A DNA stretch of 64,000 nt from Variovorax sp. HW608 (lineage in GTDB: Bacteria; Pseudomonadota; Gammaproteobacteria; Burkholderiales; Burkholderiaceae_C). Position 1 is the first letter of the stretch, and every line of letters begins with the position of its first letter. The DNA lies in contig NZ_LT607803.1 of NCBI RefSeq assembly GCF_900090195.1, positions 4,056,229-4,120,228 on the forward strand, in the 5' to 3' direction. The position numbers were made by a program, and so were the translations under genes. Of the stretch, positions 1-10,527 are shown one piece after another. Below the pieces are notes generated by a model, which saw nothing but the letters and a program-made list of their open reading frames with translations, had not been told where the DNA came from and did no database searches.

Positions 1-2630
1 AATCGCTCAATGCCTATGCGCGCAGCATCGTGCAGCCGGCGGGCCGGCCCGAGGTGGATGCGGTGTATGGCATTCCGCCGACGGTGGCGATCGAGCAGCG
101 CCTGTCGCGCGGCGGCCGCAAGAGCACGGTGGGCACGACCACCGAGGTGTGGCACTTCCTGCGGCTGCTCTATGTGAAGCTCGGCGTGCAGCACTGCATC
201 CACGACGGCGCGGCGGTGCAGCCGCAGACACAGGACAGCATCGCGGCGCAGTTGCTGAAGAACTTCAAGGGCCAGCACATCGGACTGCTCGCGCCGCTCG
301 TGAGCAACCGCAAGGGCGTCTACACCGAGCTGGCCGACTGGGCGCGTCCGCGCGGCTACACGCATCTGCGGGTGGACGGCGAATTCCTGCCGACCACGGG
401 CTTCCCGCGCATCGACCGCTTCAAGGAGCACAGCATCGAGCTGCCGGTGGCGAGCCTCGACGTTCTGCCCTCGCAGGAGACCGAACTGCGGCAGGCGCTT
501 GCGCGTGCGCTGGAGCATGGCAAGGGCGTGGTGCACGTGCTGAGCGATCTCACCGGTTTGCGCGGCGCGATGATGGCCGGCGCGCCGACCCGCGGCATCG
601 GGCGTGCGCATGTGTTCTCGACCCTGCGCGCCTGCCCGGTGTGCAGCACCAGCTATGCCGAGCTCGATCCGCGCCTGTTCTCCTACAACAGCAAGCATGG
701 CTGGTGTCCCGATTGCGTCGGCACCGGCGTCAAGCTCACGAAGGAGCAGCGCAAGGTCTACGACGACTCGGTGATGGCCGACGACCAGAAGGGGCGCGAG
801 CAGACCTTTGCCGAACCCGAGGCCGAAGACGTGGGCGACGTGGTGTGCCCGACCTGCGAGGGCACGCGGCTCAATCCGACCGCGCGCGCGGTGCTCTTCG
901 GCGCCTCGGATGCGTCGGGCAACGGCGGCATCGGCATCACGCAGCTCGCGCGCATGAGCGTGAGCGACATCCGCGTGTGGTTCGAGGGCTTGCAGCTTTC
1001 GGGGCGCGAGGCGGAGATCGCGCGCGACCTCGTGCCCGAGATCCGCAGCCGGCTCGAATTCCTCGAAGAGGTGGGGCTCGGCTATCTCACGCTCGACCGC
1101 GGCGCGCCGACCTTGAGCGGCGGCGAGGCGCAGCGCATCCGGCTCGCGGCGCAGCTCGGCAGCAACCTGCAGGGCGTCTGCTACGTGCTCGACGAGCCGA
1201 CCATCGGCCTGCATGCGCGCGACAACCAGATCCTGCTCGACGCGCTGCACAAGCTGGGCGACAAGGGCAACACGCTGGTGGTGGTGGAGCACGACGAGGA
1301 CACGATCCGCCGCGCCGATCACATCATCGACATCGGCCCGAGCGCGGGCAAGCGCGGCGGGCGCCTGGTGGCCGAAGGCACGGTGGCCGAGATCCAGGCG
1401 GCGAACGATTCGCAGACGGGCCGCTATCTGCGCGATGCGATCAAGCATCCGCTGCAGGCGCGCCGGCCGGTGCCGGCGCCTGAACCCGGTGCGCCGGACT
1501 GGCTCACGGTGCGCGGCGCGGACATGCACAACCTGCAGGACGTGACGGTGTCGCTGCCGCTCAAGCGGCTGGTCGCGGTGACGGGCGTGAGCGGTTCGGG
1601 CAAGTCCACGCTGGCGCGCGATGTGCTGCTGTCGAATGTGCATGCCGTCGTGGCGCAGCGCATGACGAAGGCGGGGCGCGATGCGGATGCGGCGGGCAAG
1701 CGTCCCGCGTGGGCCGGGTGCCGTGCGGTCGAAGGCTACGAGACCATCGACCGCGTGCTCGAGGTCGACCAGACGCCGATCGGCAAGACGCCGCGCAGCT
1801 GCCCGGCCACCTACATCGGCTTCTGGGACACGATCCGCAAGCTGTTCGCGGACACGCTGGAAGCGAAGGCGCGCGGCTATGGTCCGGCGCGCTTCAGCTT
1901 CAACACCGGCGAGGGCCGGTGCCCGGGTTGCGAGGGCGCGGGCGTGCGCACGATTGAGATGAGCTTCCTGCCCGACGTGAAGGTCCCTTGCGAGGTGTGC
2001 CACGGCGCGCGCTTCAATCCCGAGACGCTGGCGGTGAGCTGGCGCGGCAAGAGCATCGGCGACGTGTTGCAGATGGAGGTCGACGAGGCGGTGGCGTTCT
2101 TCGCCTCGATGCCGAACATCAGCCACCCGTTGCAGTTGCTGAAGGACGTGGGCCTGGGCTATCTCACGCTGGGGCAGCCTTCGCCGACCTTGTCGGGCGG
2201 CGAGGCGCAGCGCATCAAGCTGGTGACCGAACTGAGCAAGGTGCGCGACGACGTCACGCGGCGGGGCAACAAGACGCCGCACACCCTCTACGTGCTCGAC
2301 GAGCCCACGGTCGGCCTGCACATGGCCGACGTCGAGAAACTGATCCATGTGCTGCATCGGCTGGTGAACGGCGGGCACAGCGTGGTGGTGATCGAGCACG
2401 ATCTCGACGTGGTCGCCGAGGCGGACTGGCTGATCGACCTGGGGCCTGAGGGCGGCAATGCGGGGGGGCGCATCGTGGCTGCTGCGCCGCCGGAAGCCGT
2501 CGTGGCGTTGCGCACGCACACCGGCGTGGCCCTGGCGCCCGTGCTGGCGCGGGCGGGGCGTTCGGCGAAGGTGGTCGTGCCCTTGCCGGTTGCGGAAGAG
2601 TCAGCCGAAGGGTTGCGGCGGGAGGCCTGA
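1..2630 (+). CDS. uvrA: UvrA-family excinuclease ATPase, 5'-truncated by window edge
   Basis: Excision-repair damage-sensor ATPase of the UvrA family. The open frame runs in from the left edge, so the N-terminus with the first Walker A is missing; a GTG at 30 is only an internal codon. Visible in order: the GGRKSTVGTTTEV region, a zinc module CPVC...CPDC (from 633), a CPTC-GTRLNP element, LSGGEAQRIRLA with DEPTIGLH (about 1114-1215), a second Walker A GVSGSGKSTL (about 1585), a second zinc module (CPGC/CEVC), and a second LSGGEAQRIKL with DEPTVGLH (about 2190-2322). Both ABC signature and Walker B sets are intact. About 876 residues are visible against roughly 940-1000 for canonical UvrA. Some Burkholderiales also carry a double-length UvrA paralogue, and this could be its C-terminal half; the window cannot tell. 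The last 40 residues are variable and low-complexity. Confidence 0.93.
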   Translation, partial: SLNAYARSIVQPAGRPEVDAVYGIPPTVAIEQRLSRGGRKSTVGTTTEVWHFLRLLYVKLGVQHCIHDGAAVQPQTQDSIAAQLLKNFKGQHIGLLAPLVSNRKGVYTELADWARPRGYTHLRVDGEFLPTTGFPRIDRFKEHSIELPVASLDVLPSQETELRQALARALEHGKGVVHVLSDLTGLRGAMMAGAPTRGIGRAHVFSTLRACPVCSTSYAELDPRLFSYNSKHGWCPDCVGTGVKLTKEQRKVYDDSVMADDQKGREQTFAEPEAEDVGDVVCPTCEGTRLNPTARAVLFGASDASGNGGIGITQLARMSVSDIRVWFEGLQLSGREAEIARDLVPEIRSRLEFLEEVGLGYLTLDRGAPTLSGGEAQRIRLAAQLGSNLQGVCYVLDEPTIGLHARDNQILLDALHKLGDKGNTLVVVEHDEDTIRRADHIIDIGPSAGKRGGRLVAEGTVAEIQAANDSQTGRYLRDAIKHPLQARRPVPAPEPGAPDWLTVRGADMHNLQDVTVSLPLKRLVAVTGVSGSGKSTLARDVLLSNVHAVVAQRMTKAGRDADAAGKRPAWAGCRAVEGYETIDRVLEVDQTPIGKTPRSCPATYIGFWDTIRKLFADTLEAKARGYGPARFSFNTGEGRCPGCEGAGVRTIEMSFLPDVKVPCEVCHGARFNPETLAVSWRGKSIGDVLQMEVDEAVAFFASMPNISHPLQLLKDVGLGYLTLGQPSPTLSGGEAQRIKLVTELSKVRDDVTRRGNKTPHTLYVLDEPTVGLHMADVEKLIHVLHRLVNGGHSVVVIEHDLDVVAEADWLIDLGPEGGNAGGRIVAAAPPEAVVALRTHTGVALAPVLARAGRSAKVVVPLPVAEESAEGLRREA

Positions 2631-2652
2631 TTCCGTTGGCCCTGGGGCGTCC

Positions 2653-2839
2653 GCCCGGTCTGCGATGCGGCGCTGCGAGCTTCACTGCGCCGGCCGCTTC
2701 GCGGCTGCCCTGCGGTGCTCGCCTTTCGCGGGGTCTCGCGCAAACTCGCTTCGCTCAAACAAGCGCGAGCCCTGATCCGCGAAAGGCTGCGCTCCTCGGC
2801 GGCGCAGAGGCGCCCGCAGCGCCGCATCGCAGACCGGGC
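2653..2839. repeat. Inverted repeat, exact 25-bp arms
   Basis: Arm 2653-2677 (begins GCCCGGTCTGCG) is the exact reverse complement of 2815-2839, with 137 bp between. It lies directly after uvrA and belongs to the larger repeat block extending to 3127. The spacer contains the left copy of the element described in the next entry. No coding evidence was seen here; the reading frames across it are alanine/arginine-rich shadows. Confidence 0.85.
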
Positions 2840-3090
2840 TCTGTGATTGATCAACGGATTGTTCGGCTCCGACGTCGCGGTCCGCTCCCCGGTGACCGCC
2901 GTGCCAGTAGAGGTGGACAGTTTTTCCCTGCCGTGTCCACGGTGGTGGGCGGTATGGGCTGGGCCGGCCGTTGAGACGCCGCCGAGCAGCGCAGCGGTAC
3001 GCGGAAAAAGGGCTGCGCGTGTCTGAGCGAAGCGAGTTTCGCGCGGACCCCGCGTGCCGTGAGCAGCGCAGGGCAGCCGCGAAGCGGCCG
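2692..3090. repeat. Head-to-head pair of an imperfect ~70-bp repeat element
   Basis: The stretch 2692-2760 (CGGCCGCTTCGCGGCTGCCC onward to GCTTCGCTCAAAC) matches the reverse complement of 3018-3090 with only scattered differences. The two copies therefore face each other as a long imperfect inverted repeat. Translated, both give spurious Arg/Ala-rich peptides containing ERSEF and RRAAAKRP. The 574-bp gap between uvrA and the next gene is made almost entirely of such repeats. The layout suggests a non-autonomous intergenic element; no transposase is present. Confidence 0.75.
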
Positions 3091-3127
3091 GTGGCGTCGG
3101 CCGGCCCAGCCCATACCGCCCACCACC
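2941..3127. repeat. Inverted repeat, exact 30-bp arms
   Basis: Arm 2941-2970 (GGTGGTGGGCGGTATGGGCT plus ten bases) is exactly repeated in inverse orientation at 3098-3127, with 127 bp between. The right arm ends 77 bp before the start codon of the amidohydrolase gene, so the promoter of that gene must lie in or just after it. Perfect arm identity suggests recent origin or selection for the fold. Confidence 0.88.
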
Positions 3128-3204
3128 GCCCCTCCGATCTCAGTACCCCCACCCATCAGGACGGCCCATTGGTCGAGCGGAAAGACAAGCGCTACCCTAT
3201 CGCC

Positions 3205-4251
3205 ATGCTCACCGTCTTCAACCACCTCCACGCAGTTCATCACGGCAAGTTCGAGATGTTTCGGGGTCAGCTGCTGCCGTGCTTCGAGGTCCCGGCGCGT
3301 GCCGACTACGTCCTGCGGGAATTGCAGGAGCGCAACCTCGGGCCCATCGAATCGCCCGTTGAATCGGATGAATCCGCATTCGCGCGAGTTCATTCGCAGC
3401 GCTACCTCGATTTCCTGGCCGGTGCATGGAGCGAATGGATCGCGCTGGACCCCGCCAACGCCGAACGCGACGCGCTGCCTTCGTACTGGCCGATCCGCAC
3501 CTTCCGCTCCGACGTGCTGCCCGCGAGCTTCGCTGCGCGCATGGGCCTGTTCTCGTACGACGCGGGCACGCCGCTGACCGCCGGGACCTGGCAGGCGGCC
3601 CGTGCGGGCGCCTTCTGCGCGCTGACCGCCGCGGCGCACGTGCTGCGCAGCGAGCGCGCCGCGTTCGCGCTCACGCGCCCACCGGGGCATCACGCCGGCG
3701 CGGATTTCTTCGGCGGCTACTGCTTCCTCAACAACGCGGCCATTGCGGCACAGGCATTGCGCGATGCGGGCGTGGAGCGCGTCGCGGTGCTCGACATCGA
3801 CTACCACCACGGCAACGGCACCCAGGCCATCTTCTACGACCGTGCCGATGTGCAGTTCACCAGCATCCACGGCGATCCGCACACCGAGTATCCGTACTAC
3901 CTCGGCTATGCCGACGAGCGCGGCGCGGGCGATGGCCTCGGCTTCAACCACAACCTTCCGCTGCCGCGCGGCACCGGATTCGCGCGCTGGCGCGAGGCGC
4001 TGAAGGAAGCATTGCGCGGCATTGCGAAGTTCGAGGCCGGCGCGCTCGTCGTCTCGCTCGGCCTCGACACCTTCGAAGGCGACCCGATCGCGGGCTTCAC
4101 GCTCGCCACGCCCGACTATCTGCGCATCGGCGAAGACCTCGCGCGCGCCGGCCTGCCGACCGTCTTCGTCTTCGAGGGCGGCTATGCGGTGGCCGAGGTG
4201 GGCGCAAATGCGGTCAACGTGCTCGAGGGATTCATGCAGCACGCGGGCTGA
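3205..4251 (+). CDS. Acetylpolyamine amidohydrolase (histone-deacetylase family)
   Basis: Zinc hydrolase of the arginase/deacetylase fold, expected to remove acetyl groups from acetylated polyamines or similar amines in the cytosol. The 348 residues match the usual ~340. Key features: RPPGHHAG (catalytic His162/His163), DIDYHHGNGT (zinc ligands Asp199 and His201), GLDTFEGDP (third ligand Asp288) and EGGY with catalytic Tyr327. N-terminal residues FRGQLLPCFEVPARADYVL match bacterial acetylpolyamine amidohydrolases rather than acetoin-utilisation proteins. The frame stays open upstream into the inverted-repeat block, but homology begins at this ATG (MLTVFNHLHAV), so the upstream part is rejected. 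It stands alone, converging on tctA. The exact substrate is inferred from family resemblance only. Confidence 0.9.
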   Translation: MLTVFNHLHAVHHGKFEMFRGQLLPCFEVPARADYVLRELQERNLGPIESPVESDESAFARVHSQRYLDFLAGAWSEWIALDPANAERDALPSYWPIRTFRSDVLPASFAARMGLFSYDAGTPLTAGTWQAARAGAFCALTAAAHVLRSERAAFALTRPPGHHAGADFFGGYCFLNNAAIAAQALRDAGVERVAVLDIDYHHGNGTQAIFYDRADVQFTSIHGDPHTEYPYYLGYADERGAGDGLGFNHNLPLPRGTGFARWREALKEALRGIAKFEAGALVVSLGLDTFEGDPIAGFTLATPDYLRIGEDLARAGLPTVFVFEGGYAVAEVGANAVNVLEGFMQHAG

Positions 4252-4273
4252 ACCCGGCCCGCGCGCATGACGA

Positions 4274-5779
4274 TCAGCCTGCCGCGCGCTGTGCCGAGCG
4301 GCCCTTGCGCAAGCGCGTATAAGCCACGCCCGCGAGCATCAGGCAGCACGCCAGCACGAAGGCGGCGCTGATCGGGCGGGTCACGAAGATGCCCGGGTCG
4401 CCCCTGGAGAGCAGCAGGGCGCGGCGGAAGTTCTCCTCCACCATCGGGCCGAGCACGAAGCCCAGCAGCACGGGCGCCGGCTCGAAGCCGAGCCGGGTCG
4501 TGAAATAGCCGCCGACGCCGATCGCGAGGACGACGCCGACGTCGAACAGGTTGTTGTTGCCGCTGTAGACCCCGATGCAGATGAAGAACAGCACGCAGGG
4601 GTAGATGATCCGGTAGGGCACCGTGAGCAGCCTGACCCACATGCCGATGAGCGGAATGTTCAGCACCAGGAGCAGCAGGTTGCCGACCCAGAAGCTGGCA
4701 ATCAGGCCCCAGAAGATCAGCGGGTGTTCGCTGATCAGCTGGGGGCCGGGCTGGATGTTGTGGATCATCAGGGCGCCCAGCATCAGGGCCATCACGGCAT
4801 CGCCCGGGATGCCCAGGCTCATGGTGGGGATGAAGGCCGTCTGGGCTGCCGCGTTGTTGGAGGCTTCGGGGCCCGCGATGCCTTCGATGGCGCCGTGGCC
4901 GAACTGCTCGGGATGCCTGGAGACCTTCTTCTCGGTGGCATAGGAGATGAACGAGGCGATCGTGGAACCGGTGCCGGGCAGGATGCCGAAGAAGGAGCCG
5001 ATCGCCGTGCCGCGCAGGATCGGCATCCAGGAGCGCTTCATCTCGCCCTTGGCCAGACGCAGCGAGCGCAGCGTGACCTTGGTCTCGACCGCGCCGGTGC
5101 CGATCCGGTTGACGTTGGCCAGGGTGTCGGCGATGCCGAACAGCCCCATGGCGAGTGCGACCAGTGCCAGGCCGTCGGTCAGTTCCGGGATGTCGAGCGC
5201 GAAGCGCGCCACGCCCGAGTTCACGTCGGTTCCCACCACACCCAGTATCAGTCCCACGAGCACCATCGCGATGCCCTTGAGCGGCGAGCCCTTGGCCAGG
5301 GTCGAGGCCGCAAGCAGCCCGAGCAGCATCATGGCGAAGTATTCGGCCGGGCCGAACCGGAAAGCCACGTCGACCAGGAGCGGCGAGAAGAAGGTCATCA
5401 GCGCGATGCCGATGCTGGCGCCGATGAAGGAGGCGAGCATGGCCATGAACAGGGCCGCACCGCCGCGGCCCTGCTTGGCCATGGGATGACCGTCGAGACA
5501 GGTCACCGCATGCGAGGCGACGCCGGGCAGGTTCAGCAGGATCGAGGTGGTGGCGCCGCCGTACTGGGCGCCGTAGTAGATGCCGGCCAGCATCATCAGG
5601 GCGGCGGTCGGGTCGAGCGAGTAGGTCACCGGCAGCAGCAGCGAGATGGCGGCCAGCGGGCCGATCCCGGGCAGCACGCCGATCAGGTTGCCCATGAAGA
5701 CGCCGATGAAGGACCACATCAGGTTGTTGGGCAGCAGGGCCACCCCGAAGCCCTGCCACAGGTTGTTCAGTGCGTCCAT
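4274..5779 (-). CDS. tctA: Tripartite tricarboxylate transporter, large permease TctA
   Basis: Large membrane subunit of a TctABC secondary transporter that imports carboxylates delivered by a periplasmic Bug/TctC receptor. At 501 residues it has the normal length, with about 11-12 hydrophobic segments. The TctA signature is present near the N-terminus (GVLPGIGPLAA, then AGIYYGAQYGGATTSILLN) and again in the second half (GILPGTGSTIASFISY). It starts 3 bp after the tctB stop, so the two are co-transcribed in the usual B-A order. No tctC is attached; the nearest receptors are the Bug genes at 9.5 kb and 40 kb. The former lies in the fatty-acid-type operon on the same strand and is the more plausible partner. 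Confidence 0.95.
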   Translation of the reverse strand: MDALNNLWQGFGVALLPNNLMWSFIGVFMGNLIGVLPGIGPLAAISLLLPVTYSLDPTAALMMLAGIYYGAQYGGATTSILLNLPGVASHAVTCLDGHPMAKQGRGGAALFMAMLASFIGASIGIALMTFFSPLLVDVAFRFGPAEYFAMMLLGLLAASTLAKGSPLKGIAMVLVGLILGVVGTDVNSGVARFALDIPELTDGLALVALAMGLFGIADTLANVNRIGTGAVETKVTLRSLRLAKGEMKRSWMPILRGTAIGSFFGILPGTGSTIASFISYATEKKVSRHPEQFGHGAIEGIAGPEASNNAAAQTAFIPTMSLGIPGDAVMALMLGALMIHNIQPGPQLISEHPLIFWGLIASFWVGNLLLLVLNIPLIGMWVRLLTVPYRIIYPCVLFFICIGVYSGNNNLFDVGVVLAIGVGGYFTTRLGFEPAPVLLGFVLGPMVEENFRRALLLSRGDPGIFVTRPISAAFVLACCLMLAGVAYTRLRKGRSAQRAAG

Positions 5780-5782
5780 CGA

Positions 5783-6244
5783 TCAGCCCCCGAAGAAGAG
5801 AGGGAACTGGATCTTCAGCAGGACGGAGAACACGAGCACCGCCAAGGCACTCATGCTCAGGCCCAGCACCGTGGCCGTGACCCACGTGTTGCGCCGATCG
5901 CCCAGGGCCGAGACAAAGACCAGGCCGAAGGTGGCGGGCACCAGCCCGGCGTATTTGCCGAGCACGATGAAGGCGATCACGCCGCCGGTCACGCAGGCCC
6001 AGGCGCGGTACTCGGGTGCGCCCCGGGCTTCCTCCGGTGACGTGTCGGGCGCGGCCGAGGGCGACAGCACCATCAGCAGGCTCACCAGGCACAGCAAGGC
6101 GCCCAGCAGCATCGGATAGAAGCCCGGCCCCATGCGGGACGCGCTGCCGAAGTGGTAGTTGGATCCGCCGGCCATGGTGGCCAGCCCGATGGCGAGCATC
6201 AATCCCGCAGACGTCAGCTCGCGCCGATCGATCCTGATTCTCAT
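5783..6244 (-). CDS. tctB: Tripartite tricarboxylate transporter, small permease TctB
   Basis: Small membrane subunit of the TctABC carboxylate importer, 153 residues with four hydrophobic segments (about 11-31, 43-61, 82-106 and 120-150). The motif SRMGPGFYPMLLG is the TctB hallmark. The ATG at 6244 is chosen because a purine-rich GGGAG lies 9 bp upstream and because family members begin here (MRIRIDRRELTSAG). A longer in-frame extension runs back through the promoter and is rejected. It is the first gene of the tctB-tctA pair. Confidence 0.92.
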   Translation of the reverse strand: MRIRIDRRELTSAGLMLAIGLATMAGGSNYHFGSASRMGPGFYPMLLGALLCLVSLLMVLSPSAAPDTSPEEARGAPEYRAWACVTGGVIAFIVLGKYAGLVPATFGLVFVSALGDRRNTWVTATVLGLSMSALAVLVFSVLLKIQFPLFFGG

Positions 6245-6294
6245 TTTTTCGTCTCCCTTTTTTCGCTTCGAGCCCGAGCGGCCCGGCGCGCCGA

Positions 6295-6322
6295 ATTCTA
6301 GGAAGGCTCGGAGCGCGGTCAT
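6295..6322 (-). promoter_or_regulatory. Possible sigma-70 promoter for tctBA
   Basis: Read on the minus strand, a TAGAAT -10 (6295-6300) follows ATGACC (6317-6322) at a 16-bp spacing, 51 bp upstream of the tctB ATG. The -35 is weak (4 of 6), so an activator may be needed. Confidence 0.35.
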
Positions 6323-6362
6323 CGGGGACATTACGTAGGGCGAGGATGCCAAGGCCAATGAG

Positions 6363-6389
6363 AAAAAGCCCCGCATCGCGGGGCTTTTT
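6363..6389. terminator. Bidirectional intrinsic terminator
   Basis: AAAAAGCCCCGC-ATC-GCGGGGCTTTTT is a perfect GC stem flanked by A and T runs, so it works on both strands. It ends minus-strand transcripts coming through the dctQ fragment and insulates them from tctBA. Confidence 0.9.
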
Positions 6390-6417
6390 CCGGGTGCGTT
6401 GCGCCCTAATTCGCGCG

Positions 6418-6693
6418 TTACTTCGCGCGTGCCACGGCGGCCGAGCCGGCCATCAGTGCGAGCAGGATCATGAGGAACACCGAGAACTCCTCCGTCCATG
6501 CGAAGGAGGGGGCGGTGAAGTGGCGCAGCGCGGCGTTGGCGAAGGTGATGCAGGCCAAGAGGCCCATGATGACCACGGTCGTCCAGTCCAGGGTGGCGAG
6601 CGGGATGCGCGCCGGTTCGTCGGCGGCTTCGATTTCGGGGCGGAGGGGGCTGGCGGCGTCCAGCACGGGGTCGGACTGGTTGGGGGTGGTCAT
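6418..6693 (-). pseudogene. Truncated TRAP transporter small permease (DctQ-like)
   Basis: The 91 residues carry the N-terminal half of a DctQ subunit: a polar N-tail, one membrane segment (about 38-57) and the family core FTAPSFAWTEEFSVFLMI entering a second membrane segment. The protein stops at AVARAK, where intact DctQ proteins (about 160-200 residues) continue with two more helices. An intrinsic terminator follows within 30 bp. No dctM or dctP is nearby. It therefore looks like the remnant of a lost TRAP operon, though expression as a two-helix membrane peptide cannot be excluded. The ATG at 6693 has AGGA 9 bp upstream. A longer start at 6726 is possible but would place coding sequence across a palindrome. 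Confidence 0.7.
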
Positions 6694-6694
6694 C

Positions 6695-6719
6695 GTGATC
6701 GATCCTAACGATCGATCAC
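6695..6719. promoter_or_regulatory. Perfect palindrome, possible operator
   Basis: GTGATCGATC-CTAAC-GATCGATCAC has perfect 10-bp arms and a 5-bp centre. It ends 2 bp before the dctQ-fragment start codon and overlaps its AGGA. A dimeric repressor site or an RNA hairpin hiding the ribosome site are both possible; no matching regulator gene is adjacent. Confidence 0.5.
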
Positions 6720-6779
6720 CATGCATCCATGGGGGATTTCCTTAGCCGGCCCCGAGGGCCGGCTTCCCCCCCAACCCCG

Positions 6780-8710
<1,931 letters not shown>

Positions 8711-8721
8711 GTCTGTCTTCC

Positions 8722-9471
8722 TCAGATCACCTTGGCTTCGTTCTTCAGCTTGTCCACGAGGGTGGCGACGTCGGGCACCTTGATGCCGGCGCCGCGCTTG
8801 GGCGGCTCGGCGACCTTCAGGGTCTTCAGGCGCGGCTTGACGTCCACGCCCAGGTCTTCGGGCTTGAAGGTATCGAGCTGCTTCTTCTTGGCCTTCATGA
8901 TGTTGGGCAAGGTCACGTAGCGCGGCTCGTTCAGGCGCAGGTCGGTGGTGATGACCGCGGGAAGAGACAGCGACAGGGTTTCCAGGCCGCCATCGACTTC
9001 GCGCGTGACGCTGAGCTTGTCGCCGGCCACTTCGACCTTCGATGCGAAGGTGCCCTGGGGCAGGTCCGCCAGGGCGGCGAGCATCTGGCCGGTCTGGTTG
9101 TTGTCGTCGTCGATGGCCTGCTTGCCGAGGATCACCAGGGCCGGTTGCTCCTTGTCCACCAGTGCCTTGAGCAGCTTGGCAACCGCGAGAGGCTGCAGCT
9201 CTTCAGTCGTTTCCACGAGGATGCCGCGATCCGCGCCGATGGCCATCGCGGTGCGCAGCGTTTCCTGGCACTTCGCATCGCCGCAGGAGACGGCGATGAC
9301 TTCGGTGGCCACGCCCTTTTCCTTCAGGCGAACCGCCTCTTCGACGGCAATCTCGTCGAAGGGGTTCATGCTCATCTTGACGTTGGCAATGTCCACACCG
9401 GTGCCGTCGCTCTTCACGCGCACCTTGACGTTGTAGTCGACGACCCGCTTGACGGGGACCAGGATCTTCAT
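8722..9471 (-). CDS. etfB: Electron transfer flavoprotein, beta subunit
   Basis: AMP-binding subunit of EtfAB, 249 residues as usual. Characteristic stretches are [20 protein letters not shown] at the N-terminus, [20 protein letters not shown], the signature around [22 protein letters not shown] residues ([15 protein letters not shown]) and [20 protein letters not shown] near the C-terminus. It lies 28 bp after the Bug receptor gene and immediately before etfA. Confidence 0.97.
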   Translation of the reverse strand: MKILVPVKRVVDYNVKVRVKSDGTGVDIANVKMSMNPFDEIAVEEAVRLKEKGVATEVIAVSCGDAKCQETLRTAMAIGADRGILVETTEELQPLAVAKLLKALVDKEQPALVILGKQAIDDDNNQTGQMLAALADLPQGTFASKVEVAGDKLSVTREVDGGLETLSLSLPAVITTDLRLNEPRYVTLPNIMKAKKKQLDTFKPEDLGVDVKPRLKTLKVAEPPKRGAGIKVPDVATLVDKLKNEAKVI

Positions 9472-9499
9472 GGGTTCACTCCTTCGATTTGAAATTCGT

Positions 9500-10495
9500 T
9501 CACTCGAGCTTCGCGCCCGATTGCTTGATGAGGCGTTCCCACACCGGGCGCTCCTGCTTGTAGGCGGCGGCGAAGGCCTCGGGCGAGCTGTCCTTGATCT
9601 CGAAGCCCATGGCCGCGATGCGCGCCTGCACGTCGGGCTGCTGCGTCGCCTTGCGGACCTCCTCGGCGATGCGCTGCACGATCGGCTTCGGCGTCTTGGC
9701 GGGCGCGGCGACCGCGAGCCGCCCGGTGACGCGATAGGCCTCGTCCTTCATGCCCTGTTCGGCCAGCGTGGGTACGTTCGGCAGCGTGCTCATGCGGCGC
9801 TCGCCGGTCACGCCGATCGCCTTGAGCTTGCCCGACTCGATGTGCGGCTTGGCGACCAGCGCGCTCGCGAAGGCCATCTGGATCTGGCCGCTGATCAGGT
9901 CCTGGATCATCGGTGCCTCGCCCTTGTAGGCCGCATGGTTCATGTCGGCCTGCTGCGTGAGGCTCATGTGCGCACCCGCCAGATGCGGATAGGCGCCGAT
10001 GCCATATGAACCGTAAGCCATCTTGCCCTTGTTGGCGCTGACGTACTTCAAGAGCTCGGGCCCGGTCTTCACCGGCACGCCCGGGTGCACCACCAGGACC
10101 AGCGGCGCGGCCGCGATCTGGTAGACCAGCGCGAGGTCGCGCTCGGTGTCGTAGGGCAGCTTCTGATAGAGGAACTGGTTGGTCAGGAGCGAATTGCTCA
10201 GCGACAGCACGATCGTGTAGCCGTCCGGCGCGGCCTTGGCGACCATGTCGGTGCCGATGATGCCGGCCGCACCGGGCTTGTTGTCGACGATCACCGGCTG
10301 GCCCATGCTGGCCGCCATCTTCTCGCCGATCACGCGCGCGAGCACGTCGGTCGCGCCACCGGCGGCGAAGGGCACCACCAGCCGGATCGGCTTGCTCGGA
10401 TAGGTCTCGGCATGGACAGCGGCAAGGCCGCACAGCGCGGCAGCGGATGCCGCCGCGCGCAGCCACGTCCTGCGACTCGGCAGAAATGCATTCAT
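9500..10495 (-). CDS. Bug-family (TctC) periplasmic solute-binding protein
   Basis: Periplasmic carboxylate receptor of 331 residues for TctAB-type transport. Residues 1-29 form a signal peptide (Arg-rich start, hydrophobic core, VHA-E cleavage). The mature part begins [20 protein letters not shown] and carries the Bug hallmarks [20 protein letters not shown], the aspartate-rich second loop [20 protein letters not shown] and VPTLAEQG. The ATG is chosen for the signal peptide; the frame is open far upstream inside the ligase gene, which is shadow. It sits between the acyl-CoA ligase and etfB. Ligand binding by Bug proteins includes adipate-like dicarboxylates in Bordetella, which fits the context, but its own ligand is not proven. 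Confidence 0.93.
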   Translation of the reverse strand: MNAFLPSRRTWLRAAASAAALCGLAAVHAETYPSKPIRLVVPFAAGGATDVLARVIGEKMAASMGQPVIVDNKPGAAGIIGTDMVAKAAPDGYTIVLSLSNSLLTNQFLYQKLPYDTERDLALVYQIAAAPLVLVVHPGVPVKTGPELLKYVSANKGKMAYGSYGIGAYPHLAGAHMSLTQQADMNHAAYKGEAPMIQDLISGQIQMAFASALVAKPHIESGKLKAIGVTGERRMSTLPNVPTLAEQGMKDEAYRVTGRLAVAAPAKTPKPIVQRIAEEVRKATQQPDVQARIAAMGFEIKDSSPEAFAAAYKQERPVWERLIKQSGAKLE

Positions 10496-10527
10496 GGATG
10501 TCTCTCGGGTTGGTTGGTTCGGAAAAA

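Noticed and set aside
2971..3204. In-frame N-terminal extension of the acetylpolyamine amidohydrolase
   Set aside because: The extension translates the inverted-repeat element and does not match the family, which begins at the ATG at 3205.
4182..6092. Long minus-strand frame overlapping tctA and tctB
   Set aside because: Out-of-frame shadow of two well-recognised transporter genes; rich in Arg/Ala/Pro with no domain.
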